Notes under the pieces: model-generated
Seen by the model: only the letters and a program-made list of their open reading frames with translations
What the model was told of the DNA's origin: nothing
Database searches by the model: none
Part shown: piece by piece, positions 9,279 through 19,200 of the stretch
Layout of the letters: each line of letters starts with the position of its first letter
Position numbering within the stretch: position 1 is the first letter of the stretch
Made by a program: the position numbers and the translations under genes
Assembly (NCBI RefSeq): GCF_003067705.1
Contig: NZ_QANL01000001.1
Span: 434,001-498,000, forward strand
Length of the DNA stretch: 64,000 nt
Reading direction: 5' to 3'
Origin: Planctomonas deserti
Lineage (GTDB): Bacteria; Actinomycetota; Actinomycetes; Actinomycetales; Microbacteriaceae

Positions 9279-9330
9279 GGGGACACCCCCCGGCTTGTCC
9301 TCATTTTGGAGGACCGGCTAGCTTTGGCCT
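9279..9330 (+). promoter_or_regulatory. Probable promoter and activator site of the surface operon
   Basis: A -35-like TTGTCC (9295-9300) and a -10-like TAGCTT (9319-9324) stand 18 bases apart, giving a start of transcription near 9331. Directly upstream is the small palindrome GGGG-aca-CCCC (9279-9289), centred about 46 bases before that start, where a class II activator (for example a LuxR-type response regulator) would bind. The regulator itself is not in the window. This is inferred from pattern and position only. Confidence 0.4.
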
Positions 9331-9361
9331 TGGTCCTCCGGGGGGTCGGCCACAGACCCCC
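9297..9361 (+). promoter_or_regulatory. Stacked, mutually exclusive hairpins upstream of the surface operon
   Basis: GAGGAC (9309-9314) can pair with GTCCTC upstream (9297-9302), or, extended to GGAGGACC (9308-9315), with GGTCCTCC downstream (9332-9339). These two pairings exclude each other. A third hairpin, GGGGGTC (9341-9347) with GACCCCC (9355-9361), follows at once. As RNA this could act as an attenuator; as DNA the arms could be repeated operator half-sites. A plain AAGAGGAA ribosome binding site precedes the ATG at 9431. Confidence 0.45.
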
Positions 9362-9430
9362 TCTTGGAGTACAACACGCGTCTGCAAACGCGTCCGTCAG
9401 TAGTTCCCCAACCACCCAAGAGGAATCAGT

Positions 9431-10081
9431 ATGTCTACGAACACGCCCGAAATCAAGCGTCGCCGGTTCACCCGCGCATCCATCGTCACCGGCGTCCTCG
9501 GCGCAGCGCTCCTGTCCGTCTCGATGACCGGCACCCTGTCGGGCTTCGTCGCCAGCATCACCAACACCACCAACACCGCCGGGTCCGGCGTGATCGCGAT
9601 GCAGGAGACGTCGACCACCGGAACGCCCGCGACCTGCAGCAGCACGGACGGCGGCGGCGTCTCCTCGAACTCCGCGAACTGCACGACGATCAACAAGTTC
9701 GGCGGCAACGTGAACATGGTGCCCGGATCGACGTCCACAACCTCGATCACCATCAAGAACACCGGCACGGTCGCCGCCTCCTCGTTCACCCTCACGCCCG
9801 GCGCAGTGTGCCAACAGTCGAAGAACGGGACCGTCAACGGGACGGCCACCGACCTCTGCGCCAAGCTCAACGTCGTCATCACGTCCGGCGCGACCACCGT
9901 GTTCTCCGGCACGGCCGCCGCGCTCGCCAACGCACCGGCAGCAGCCTTTGCTATGCCCGCCGCGCCCGCCGCGGGGGCGTCCGTGCCGTTCACGTTCGCG
10001 GTGACGCTGGCCTCTAGCGCGGACAACACATACCAGGGCCTGGCGGCGTCGCTGCCGCTCACCTGGACGTTCGCGGCCTGA
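9431..10081 (+). CDS. TasA/camelysin-like exported protein with SipW-type signal
   Basis: A 216-residue exported protein. The basic N-terminus (KRRRFTRAS) and hydrophobic core (about 18-33) run into GTLSGFVASITNTTNTAGSG, the alternate signal-peptide pattern that SipW-type peptidases recognise and that marks TasA/CalY relatives. The mature part is rich in Thr, Ser, Ala and Gly with a beta-strand pattern (TSITIKNTGTVAASSFTL), as in matrix-fibre proteins. It has four Cys residues, which could form two disulfides outside the cell. It is the first gene of a three-gene operon with the signal peptidase 28 nt downstream. TasA-like fibre formation is inferred from signal type and neighbours, not from a full-length match. 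Confidence 0.75.
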   Translation: MSTNTPEIKRRRFTRASIVTGVLGAALLSVSMTGTLSGFVASITNTTNTAGSGVIAMQETSTTGTPATCSSTDGGGVSSNSANCTTINKFGGNVNMVPGSTSTTSITIKNTGTVAASSFTLTPGAVCQQSKNGTVNGTATDLCAKLNVVITSGATTVFSGTAAALANAPAAAFAMPAAPAAGASVPFTFAVTLASSADNTYQGLAASLPLTWTFAA

Positions 10082-10109
10082 CCCCGGACGCGACGCACGA
10101 GGACCCGAC

Positions 10110-11024
10110 GTGACGATCTCCACGCCATCGCTGGTGCCGGTTCCGGTTCGCGCCGGAACCGGCACGGCGCCCCGGCGCGCCGACGACCTGAGCGCGCGGC
10201 GCACCGGCCTGTCGAGCGCCGCCGCCGCGGCCCTGGTGATCCTCGTCGCGGGCGTCGCGGTGGCCGCCGCGGTCTTCTTCAGCGGCGGCGGGCGCTGGTT
10301 CGTCGTCAGCACCGCGTCCATGGGCGAGGCCGCCCCGGTCGGAACGCTCGTGCTGACCCAGCCGGTCGCCGGCGGGCTGAGCGTGGGCGAGATCATCACC
10401 TTCCGTCCGCCGACGGCGCCCGAGCAGGTGTACACCCACCGCATCGACGCGATGGACGCCGGGGGGCTCCTCTCCACCCGTGGCGACGCCAACGGGACAG
10501 CCGACCCCTGGGAGCTCAGCGAGTCCGACGTCATCGGCCGGGCGGTCGCCGTCCTTCCGGGCGTCGGTCACGCGATCCGGGCCCTGCCCCTCCTGGCCAT
10601 CGGTCTCGCCGGTCTGTGGGCGCTCACCGCGAGGTTCGTGCGCCCCGACGACCGCTCGGCCGCGCGAGTGCTCGGCGCGTCCTTCGTGGTGTCCGTCACC
10701 GTGTTCCTCCTGAAGCCGCTCGTCGGCGTCGCGATCCTGGCCACGGCCGTGGAGAACGGCTCGGCCAGGGCGACGGTCGTGTCCACCGGGCTGCTCCCCA
10801 TCCGCGCCACCGTGACCGGCGGCAGCTCGGTGGACCTCACCAGCGGGATGGTCGGCACGCTGTCCGCTCCGGTCACCGGCGCAACAGACCGCTACGACGT
10901 CACGACGGCGCTGCACCTCCCTCCGGCAGGCTGGCTGGTGATGGGCCTGGTCTGCGCGCTTCCCCTCCTGTGGTGCCTCATTGTGGGGCTGCCCGCTCGA
11001 ACCGGCGAGACCCGGAACGCATGA
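10110..11024 (+). CDS. sipW: Signal peptidase I, SipW/archaeal type
   Basis: A membrane signal peptidase of 304 residues. A transmembrane segment at about 35-53 is followed by TASMG with the catalytic Ser at 70. The base is His110 (YTHRI), not Lys, which defines the ER/archaeal-like (SipW) group; Asp126 and Asp132 (RGDANGTADPW) complete the site. A second segment lies near 155-172, and the C-terminal extension of about 130 residues has two more hydrophobic stretches, longer than Bacillus SipW. The GTG start follows GAGGA. The stop overlaps the next ATG (ATGA at 11021-11024). It likely cleaves the exported proteins encoded on both sides. Confidence 0.88.
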   Translation: MTISTPSLVPVPVRAGTGTAPRRADDLSARRTGLSSAAAAALVILVAGVAVAAAVFFSGGGRWFVVSTASMGEAAPVGTLVLTQPVAGGLSVGEIITFRPPTAPEQVYTHRIDAMDAGGLLSTRGDANGTADPWELSESDVIGRAVAVLPGVGHAIRALPLLAIGLAGLWALTARFVRPDDRSAARVLGASFVVSVTVFLLKPLVGVAILATAVENGSARATVVSTGLLPIRATVTGGSSVDLTSGMVGTLSAPVTGATDRYDVTTALHLPPAGWLVMGLVCALPLLWCLIVGLPARTGETRNA

Positions 11025-12937
11025 GACCGCACTCTCCCCTCCGCGCCCGGCGGGTCACGCTCGCCGCGAGCGGCGCCGTGCTCGTGGCACTGTGCCTGTT
11101 CTCGCAGGCATCGGAGACGATGGCCGGATTCACGGCGCGCGTGACCAACTCGGCGAACAGAGCGGGCACCGCCCCGTACTTCACCTGCGCGGGCGCCTAC
11201 ACCGCGGACGCCGCGAATGCGTTGTTCGCCTACCGCCTCGACGACTCCGGCACGTCGACCGCGCCGTACCCCGGCAGCGCTCTGTACGAGGCCGAGTCCG
11301 CGACCCTCAGCGGAGGCGCGATCGCCGTGAACGACCACACCGGCTACAGCGGCACCGGCTTCGTCGCGGGCTACACCGACGCGAACCGGGGCGCGAGGAC
11401 CGTGTTCACCGTGTCCGCGCCGGTGACGGACACCCACGCGATCGCCGTGCGCTACGCCAACGCGGGCGGCACGGCGAAGACGCTCACCCTCCAGGTGGAC
11501 TCCACCGCCGCCCAGCAGATCTCGCTTCCCCCGATGGTGTCCTGGGACGACTGGTCCACGGTGCACGTGTCGGCGCCCCTCACGGCCGGTTCGCACACCG
11601 TCGCGCTGACCTTCGGCCCGAACGACACCGGGAACGTCAATCTCGACTACCTCCAGGTGAGCCCCCGCTCCGCCGTCGCCGTGCGTGACACCTTCTCCGG
11701 AACGGCGGGCACACCGCTGCAGGGCCGGTCCGCCGACGTCGGCGGGTCCTGGGTCCGGCGGGACATCTCCGGGCTCGGCGACGACGACGCGGTCTTCACC
11801 CCGTCCGGCCGCATCCGCAAGGGCAACGCCTCCACCTATGCCGCTCTGTACACGTCGTCCACCGCCCCCACGAGCGCGGACTACACCGTGAGCGCGGACA
11901 TCGCGACCGTGTCCTCCGTTCCCGAGGACCGGGTCGGCGTCGTCGGCCGGATGGACCCGGCCAACCCCAACGGGACCTTCTACATGGCCCGCTACGAGCA
12001 GGCGGGTGCGGCCTACGTCCTTTTCCGGGTGGTGAACGACTCGTGGACCTACCTCGGCGAGTGGGGCGCCCCGGTGACCGCCAACAGCACCCACCGGCTG
12101 TCGCTCGACATGAACGGCACGACCATCCGGATGCTCGTGGACGGCACGCAGCGACTGTCGGTCACCGACAGCGGGATCACCGCGGCCGGACTCGCCGGCG
12201 TGGCCATGGGATTCGCGTACACGACCTTCCCCACGTCCACGACGATCACCGACACCGCGGGAATGCACCTCGACAACTTCGAGACGACGTACCGCTCCGT
12301 GACCACGGGAGCCACCGCAACCGACTTCTCGCCCCGGAAGTCGAACGGCACCTATCAGGGCGCGCGCGCGACCGGCGCTCCGCCGACCAGGGCGGGTTGC
12401 CCCCGCGACGGCGGAGCGGCCTACGTACTCGACGGATCGACCAGCTACGTGACCAACCCGAGCGTCTGGACCGGCACGAGCGTGTTCACGGCCGAGGTGT
12501 GGTTCCGGACCACGGTGGCCGGCGGGCGCCTGATCGGCTTCGGCGATCGCGCGACCGGGCCGTCGATCGTCTTCGACCGCATGATCTACATGACCGACGA
12601 CGGGCGCCTGGTGTTCGGCGTCCACCCGGACACGATGCGCACCATCACGAGCCGCGCCGGGGTGAACTACGCGGACGGTGCGTGGCATCACGCGGCAGCA
12701 ACGCTGTCACCGGCCGGCATGGCCCTCTACGTCGACGGGGCCGTCGTCGCCAGGGACACCGCGACGACCACGGCTCAGGGCATCACCGGATACTGGCGGA
12801 TCGGCTCCGACTCCGTGTTCGGGTGGCCGTCGGCGCCGTCGAACCCGTCCTTCACCGGCAGCATGCGATTCGCGGCCGTGTACACCGTCGCTCTCAGCGG
12901 CGAGCAGATCGCCCGGCACTACACGGCCGGGCGATAG
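11021..12937 (+). CDS. Exported carbohydrate-binding/LamG-domain protein
   Basis: A 638-residue exported protein. The leader has Arg residues, a hydrophobic stretch (about 13-30), then ETMAGFTARVTNSANRAGT, the same alternate signal pattern as in the first gene of the operon, so it is a likely client of the peptidase upstream. Residues about 88-225 look like a CBM6/CBM35 beta-sandwich (YEAESATLSGG to VNLDYLQVSP). About 228-425 form a second concanavalin-type sandwich (DTFSGTAGTPL onward). About 465-638 form a LamG/laminin-G-3 domain (FTAEVWFRTT, GAWHHAAATL-type block). No catalytic residues or wall-sorting motif are evident, so binding of sugars in the wall or matrix is the likely job. The start overlaps the sipW stop. 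Confidence 0.82.
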   Translation: MRPHSPLRARRVTLAASGAVLVALCLFSQASETMAGFTARVTNSANRAGTAPYFTCAGAYTADAANALFAYRLDDSGTSTAPYPGSALYEAESATLSGGAIAVNDHTGYSGTGFVAGYTDANRGARTVFTVSAPVTDTHAIAVRYANAGGTAKTLTLQVDSTAAQQISLPPMVSWDDWSTVHVSAPLTAGSHTVALTFGPNDTGNVNLDYLQVSPRSAVAVRDTFSGTAGTPLQGRSADVGGSWVRRDISGLGDDDAVFTPSGRIRKGNASTYAALYTSSTAPTSADYTVSADIATVSSVPEDRVGVVGRMDPANPNGTFYMARYEQAGAAYVLFRVVNDSWTYLGEWGAPVTANSTHRLSLDMNGTTIRMLVDGTQRLSVTDSGITAAGLAGVAMGFAYTTFPTSTTITDTAGMHLDNFETTYRSVTTGATATDFSPRKSNGTYQGARATGAPPTRAGCPRDGGAAYVLDGSTSYVTNPSVWTGTSVFTAEVWFRTTVAGGRLIGFGDRATGPSIVFDRMIYMTDDGRLVFGVHPDTMRTITSRAGVNYADGAWHHAAATLSPAGMALYVDGAVVARDTATTTAQGITGYWRIGSDSVFGWPSAPSNPSFTGSMRFAAVYTVALSGEQIARHYTAGR

Positions 12938-13007
12938 GAGCCGGGGGCCGGCGACCGCGCGACGTCGATCCGAGGCGCGTGACCGAACACGCGAGGCCTC
13001 CGTCCGC

Positions 13008-13071
13008 ACCCGCGCCCGCACCCGCACCCGCACCCGCACCCGCACCCGCACGGGAGCTCGCTCCCGTGCGG
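13008..13071. repeat. CCCGCA hexamer tract running into an 11-bp hairpin
   Basis: A run of about seven CCCGCA-type hexamers leads straight into an inverted repeat (arms 13046-13056 and 13061-13071, four-base loop) between two convergent genes. The hairpin may add to termination of the surface operon; the hexamer run is a likely site of length variation. Confidence 0.6.
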
Positions 13072-13155
13072 CGAGCTCGCTTCCTTCGACCAGCACCCCT
13101 ACCCGCCGGTGCCCGCGCCCACACCCGCACCGCAACTCGCACCCGGCAACGAGAA

Positions 13156-13182
13156 GGGACCCCCGGAGCATCCGGGGGTCCC
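13156..13182. terminator. Bidirectional intrinsic terminator, 12-bp perfect stem
   Basis: Perfect arms GGGACCCCCGGA (13156-13167) and TCCGGGGGTCCC (13171-13182) with a GCA loop, lying between the stop of the LamG gene and the stop of the convergent giant gene. The long GC stem can stop transcription from both sides; no strong U-run follows, as is common in GC-rich actinobacteria. Confidence 0.8.
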
Positions 13183-13202
13183 TCGTCGTTCACGTGGCCG
13201 GG

Positions 13203-16200
13203 CTACCGGACGTGCACGATCTCGATCGCGGAGATCTTGGCCTGGTCGACCGTCGACGAGAAGTCGATGTCCAGGTTGCCGTCGGTCACCGCGAGGGTGT
13301 TGCTGCGGACGTGCGCGGTCATCGGTGCCACCACCGCGTTGAGGTCGAGCGCGGCGATCTCCGTCGCTCCCCCCTCGAGGTTGACCGAGAACACGCGCTT
13401 GCCGGTTCCGCCCGCTCCGCCACCGGTCGCCCCGTGGTAGATCTCGGCGAAGTGCAGGCGCACCGTGTACGTCCCCGGGGCCAGCGCGATGTTGTAGCCG
13501 AACGGACCGAGGTTCGTCGTCGCGCTGCGCTCCGTGCGGTAGAGCACGTCGTCCGTCGTTCCGGCGATGGCCGTCACCTGCGGGTTGGTGTAGACCTTCC
13601 CGCCGGCGAAGCCGGTGTCGGCCGCCCAGGTGACGCCGCCCGTGGTGACCGCCGGTCCGCCCGCGTTGATGCGGATGGTCGGACGCAGCTTCATCCCGGT
13701 GGTCACGGCGCTCGGCGCGGAGGTCAGCCCGGTCGAGCCGACCGCGATCACCCGGTAGGCGTAGGTCGTGCCGGCCGTGCCCGTCGTGTCCGTGAACGTC
13801 GTCGCCGTCAGCGGCGTCGCCGCGCTGATCCGGGCGAACGTCCCCGTCGCCGACGCCGCACGCTCGACCACATACCCCGTCGCCGTCGGCGACGCCGTCC
13901 AGGCCAGCGCAACACCCGTCGCGCTACCCGTCGCCGTCACACCCGTCGGCGCCGCCGGAGCCACCGGAGCAGCAACCGGGATCACCTCGATCGCGGAGAT
14001 CTTGGCCTGGTCGACACTGGCGAGGAAGTCGATGTCCAGCACCCCGCCGGTCACCGTGACCGTGTGCGAGCTGACGAACGCCGTCATCGGGGCGACCCGG
14101 GCGTTGATGTCCAGGTTGTCCAGCTCGAGCGCACCCCCCTCGATGTTCACGTCGAACACCCGCTTGCCCGTTCCGCCCGCTCCGCCACCGGTCGCCCCGT
14201 GGTAGATCTCGGCGAAGTGCAGGCGCACGTTGTAGGTGCCGTTCGCGACCGGGATGTCGTACGCGAAGCTCGGGTCGCTGCGCTCCGTGCGGTAGAGCAC
14301 GTCGTCCGTCGTTCCCGCGATCGCCGACACGGATCCGTTGGTGTACGTCTTGCCACCCACGAAGCCCGAGTCCGCAGCCCACGTCACGCCATTCGTCGTG
14401 ACCGCAGGGCCACCGGCGTTGATCCGGATCGTCGACCCCGCAGCAGGCGCGGTCTTCATCCCGGTGGTCACGGCGCTCGGCGCGGAGGTCAGCCCGGTCG
14501 AGCCGACCGCGATCACCCGGTAGGCGTAGGTCGTGCCGGCCGTGCCCGTCGTGTCCGTGAACGTCGTCGCCGTCAGCGGCGTCGCCGCGCTGATCCGGGC
14601 GAACGTCCCCGTCGCCGACGCCGCACGCTCGACCACATACCCCGTCGCCGTCGGCGACGCCGTCCAGGCCAGCGCAACACCCGTCGCGCTACCCGTCGCC
14701 GTCACACCCGTCGGCGCCGCCGGAGCCACCGGAGCGACCGTCCTCGTGCCCGTCGCGGTGTTGCTCGCCGCGGAGGTGAGGCCCGTCGCGCCGACCGCGA
14801 CCGCGCGGTAGAAGTACGCGGTGCCGGCCACTGCCGTGGTGTCCGCGAAGGTCGTCGCCGTGAGGTTCGCCTCCCCGCTGATCCGGGTCCAGGGACCGGT
14901 CGCGGCGGTGGCTCGCTCCACGTAGTAGCCGACGGCCCGAGCGGAGCTCGCGGTCCAGGCCAGGTTCACGGCGGCCGTCGTGCCCGTCGCCGTGAGGGCG
15001 CTCGGCGCGGTCGGGGCCGTGAGCGGCCTGGTGACCGTCGCCGTCCCGCTCGGTGCCGAGGTCAGTCCGGTCACGCCGACCGCGACGACCCGGTAGGAAG
15101 CGGTCGCTCCCTCGGCGAGCGCCGTGTCGGTGTAGCTCGTGCCGGTGAGGTCCGTCGTGCCGCTGACCCGGGTGAAGGTGCCCGTGGGGGTCGCGGACTT
15201 CTCGACGTAGTAGCCGACCGCGCGCTCCGCCGCCGTCCAGCTCACCGTCGCGCCGGTGGCCGAGGCCGTCGCCGTGACGGCCGTCGGAGCGGCGGGCGGG
15301 GCCGGGGCGTCGCCGGTGCGGACGATCTCCACCGCGGACACGCTCGGGAAGTCGACCGTGGCGGCGAAGTCGATGTCCATGTTGCCGTCGGTCACGACCA
15401 CGGAGTTGGTCGTCACGTAGGCGGTCATGGGCGCGACCTGCGCGTTCAGGTCGAGGCGCGGGATCTCGGGGGTCGTTCCCCCCTCGAAGTTCACCGAGAA
15501 GATGCGCTTCCCGGTTCCGCCCGCGCCACCACCGGTGGCGCCGTGGTAGATCTCGGCGTAGTGCAGACGGACGAGGTAGGTGCCGCTCGGCACGGGCACG
15601 TTGTACCCGAACGTCGTGGTCTCGCTCCGCTCGCTGAGGTACAGCGCGTCGTCGGTCGTGCCGGCGATCTGGGTGACGGCCGGGTTGCGGTACAGCCTGC
15701 CGCCCGCGGCGTACGGGGCGTCCGGCAGCCAGGTGCGGCCCCCGGTCGTCACGGCCGTGGCGTTCGCCGCGATGAGCAGCGACCGGCCGGGCATCGACGA
15801 GATGTCCAGTGCCGCCGGGGCGCTTGCCGCCGTGTTGCCGGACGCGTCGACCGCGAGGACCCGGTAGTACACCGTGTTCACGAAGGCCGGCGCGGTGGCG
15901 TCGACGAAGGAGGTGCCCGAGACCGGGGTCTGGCCGCTGATCCGCGTCCAAGGGCCCTCGGCCGCGGTCGCCCGCTCGACGGCGTAGCCGCCGACGTCGG
16001 TCGAGGTGCTCGGCGTCCAGGAGATCGTGGCCGACGTCCCGGTCACGGCGGCGCTTGCGGCGGGTGCCGCGGGAGCCGTCGTGTCGCTCGATGCGACCGG
16101 GAGCATGTTCGTGATCAGGTACACGTTGTCCTGGAAGTCGCAGTTCGTCGGTGCGATGCCGCACTGGTTCGGCGAGCTGATGTAGTCGTGTCCGACGATC

Positions 16201-19200
16201 CAGGCACCCGGGACGATCACGCCGCTACGGTCACGGACGGGCCACGTCTTCAGCGCCATGTAATTGACGTTGTTCGTGGTCTGACCGGAGACGCTGAAGG
16301 TGAAGTTGCCCGCCGGGCTGGTGCTGACCTGGGTCGGCGCACCGGCCGTGCTGCTCGGCGGCAGGATCGACTGGCTGTACGGCGCGATGTGGGTCGAGCC
16401 GACGCCGTTGATCGTGATCCGCTCGGTCTGCTCGCAGCAGCCGTGGAAGGCGGCCAGCTGGCGCGCCGTCACCGGCAGCGTGGTGTCCGCGCGCTTCCAC
16501 TGGAGCGTGCGCACCTCCTCGCCCTTGAGCGGCGAGGTCCGCATCTCGTCACCGTTCACGAGGTTGCCGATGGACGTCGTCCAGCCGAACAGCGCCGTGA
16601 TCTCGGGGAGCGTCAGCTCGCTGCCGCCCTCGGGAGCGCCCATGTAGCCGCCTCGGAGCTGCACGACGGTCGCGGGCTTCGCCGGGTCGCTCGAGGCGAT
16701 CGTCAGCTGAGCGCTGCGGACGCCGCGGGAACCGGAGTTGGCGATGAACTTGACCGTGACGGGCGTCGAGGCGCCGGGGGCGACGGTGAGCGGGGTGACG
16801 GGCGGGTTCACGATCTCGAACTGCCCGGCGTTCGCACCGCCCAGCGTCATGCCGGTGATGCGCAGGTTCTTCGCGCCCGTGTTGGTCACGGTCACCGTCG
16901 CCTGGTCCATCACCTGGTGGGTGGTGACGCCGCTGTTGATGCGCTGCAGCGCGACCCAGTCCTCCGAGAAGCCGGGGGCGGGGGCGCCGTTGACGCGGGT
17001 CACCTGCTCGTTGCGCAGCGTCACCGTTCCGCCGATGTCCTCGATGGTGAGGGCGATCGTGCGGGTGGTGGCGCGGCCCTCGGAGTCGGTCGCCGTGACG
17101 ACGAGCTGCTGCTCGCCGATCTGGTTGACCGTGATGGGGCCGGTGTAGGCCGTCGCCGCCGCGCCGTTCAGCGCGTAGGTGACGTTCGCGATCGTGGCAC
17201 CGCCGGCCGCCTGGGCGGCGACGGCGATCGTGGCCGGGGCACCGGTGTAGCTGGTGCCGACGGACTGGCCGTTGGCGGTCACGGTCAGGGACGGCGCAGA
17301 CAGGGTCTGCCCGGCGATCGTGATCCAGTTCACCTTCGTGTTGGTCCCGGTCGGCGTGAGCGTCAGCATGCCGTCGGTGACGGTGACCTTCGCGGTGCCG
17401 GTCGAGAACGGGGCGCCGCCGGTGGGGACGTACCCGGAGACCACGTTCGTGCCCTCGACGTTCACGCCGTGCACCGAGTCGAGGAATCCGGAGTCACCCA
17501 CGGACACCGCCACGTCGTACGTGCCGTTCGCCAGGGCGTACTGCCAGACGCCGTCCGACACGTCCACCGTTCCCGACTGGGTGATGATGAACGTCTGCCG
17601 GGTCACGTCGCCCGTCGGGTAGGAGATGCCCGCCGTGGGTGCGGCGCGGTAGCGCGTCGAGGCGCTGCGGTCGGCCGGCTGGCCGTTGACGAGCCAGCCG
17701 TAGCCGCGCGCCGCCGTGTAGCCGGCACCCGTGTCCGCGGTCCACCCGGACGGGGCGGGCACGGAGTCGGGCTGGAAGTTGATCTTCGTCGTGGGCGTGG
17801 CCGGAACGGCGGGGCCGTCGAGCCCCTCGCCCTTGATGGAGACCCAGTTGATCTTCGTGTTCTCGCCCGTGCCGGCGATGGTGAGCCGGCCGTCCGTGAC
17901 CGTGACCGTGCGCTTGCCGGTCTGGAACGGGGTCGTCCCGGTCGGCGTGAAGGTCGCCACGACGGGCTGGCCCTCCGCGGTGACCGTGTGCACGGAGTCG
18001 AGGAACGCCGAGTCGCCGACGGATGCCGCCACCTCGTACGTGCCGTTCGGCACGACGTACTCCCAGCGGGCCTCGGTGGGCTCCTGGAGGTGCGCGCCGG
18101 TCCGCAGCAGCTGGTCGGTCGGGAAGGAGATCCCGGCCGTGGCCGTGGCGCGGTAGCGCATGAAGGTGGCGCGGTCGACGGGGGTGCCGCCGGTCGTCAC
18201 CCAGCCGGAGCCGGTCGTCGTCGAGAACGGCGCACCGCTGTCACGGGACCAGCCGGTCACGGCCGGGGCCTCGGGGGTGCCGAAGCTGACCTTGACCTGC
18301 GCGCCGTCCGTGGGGTCGTCGCCGTCCCCGCCGCCGGGAGCGGTGACCGGGAGGATGTCGATGTAGCTGATCTTCGTGTTGGTTCCGCCGCGGGCGTCGA
18401 CCGTGAGGAAGCCGTCCTCGATCGTCACGGTCTTGGTGACCGTGGTGTGCCTCGACGCCGCGCCTGCCACTCCGGTGGGCCGGAAGAGGGTGATCGCGGG
18501 GTCGTGCTCGAGGTTGATCTGGTGGATCTCGACGTCGGACTGCGGAGCCGGGTCGCCGACCGCCACCGTGACGTCGTACTGGCCGTTCGGCAGCGCGATC
18601 TCCCAGTAGGCGTTCGTCGGGTTGCCGTTGAAGTTCGGCACCATGGCGCCCTGCATGTGCATGAACGAGTCGAGGCGCTGGTCGGTCTGCGCCGACGCGC
18701 GGTCACGGCCGTTGCCCGCCGTGCCTCCCGTCGACAGGTCGACGTCGTTCTCGGTGGTGTCGTTCTTCCAGCCGTAGGTGAGGCTGGTGCCCTGGTCGGC
18801 CTCCGTGCGCAGGCTGAACGCCTGGCCGTAGTCCCGCAGGTAGCCGGCCGGCAGCTGGGCCGCCTTGGTGGTGAAGTCGACCCGGATTCCACCGTCGACG
18901 GATCCCGTGTCCGTCGCGGGCTTCACGCCCGTGACGAGGAACAGGTAGTCCTGGTAGTCGCCGTTCGCCGCGTCCTCGAAGCCCACGATGTAGGTGTTCG
19001 GGATGGTCGTGCCGGTGCGGTTCTTCGCCGGGTAGACGCGGGCGCGGTGGGCGATGCCGGTGTTCAGGCGGTCCTCCGTGAAGCCCGTGCGCTTGAACAC
19101 GTTCGAGACGTAGAAGAAGCCGAACTTATGGGCGGCCGGGTCGAAGCTCGCCACCGTGCCGGGGCTGCTCGGCGGCAGCAGCGACTGGTAGCCGCTGATG

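Noticed and set aside
8216-10534. Minus-strand open frame across nei and the TasA-like gene
   Set aside because: No recognisable domain and it would run antisense to three well-supported genes and the promoter of the surface operon.
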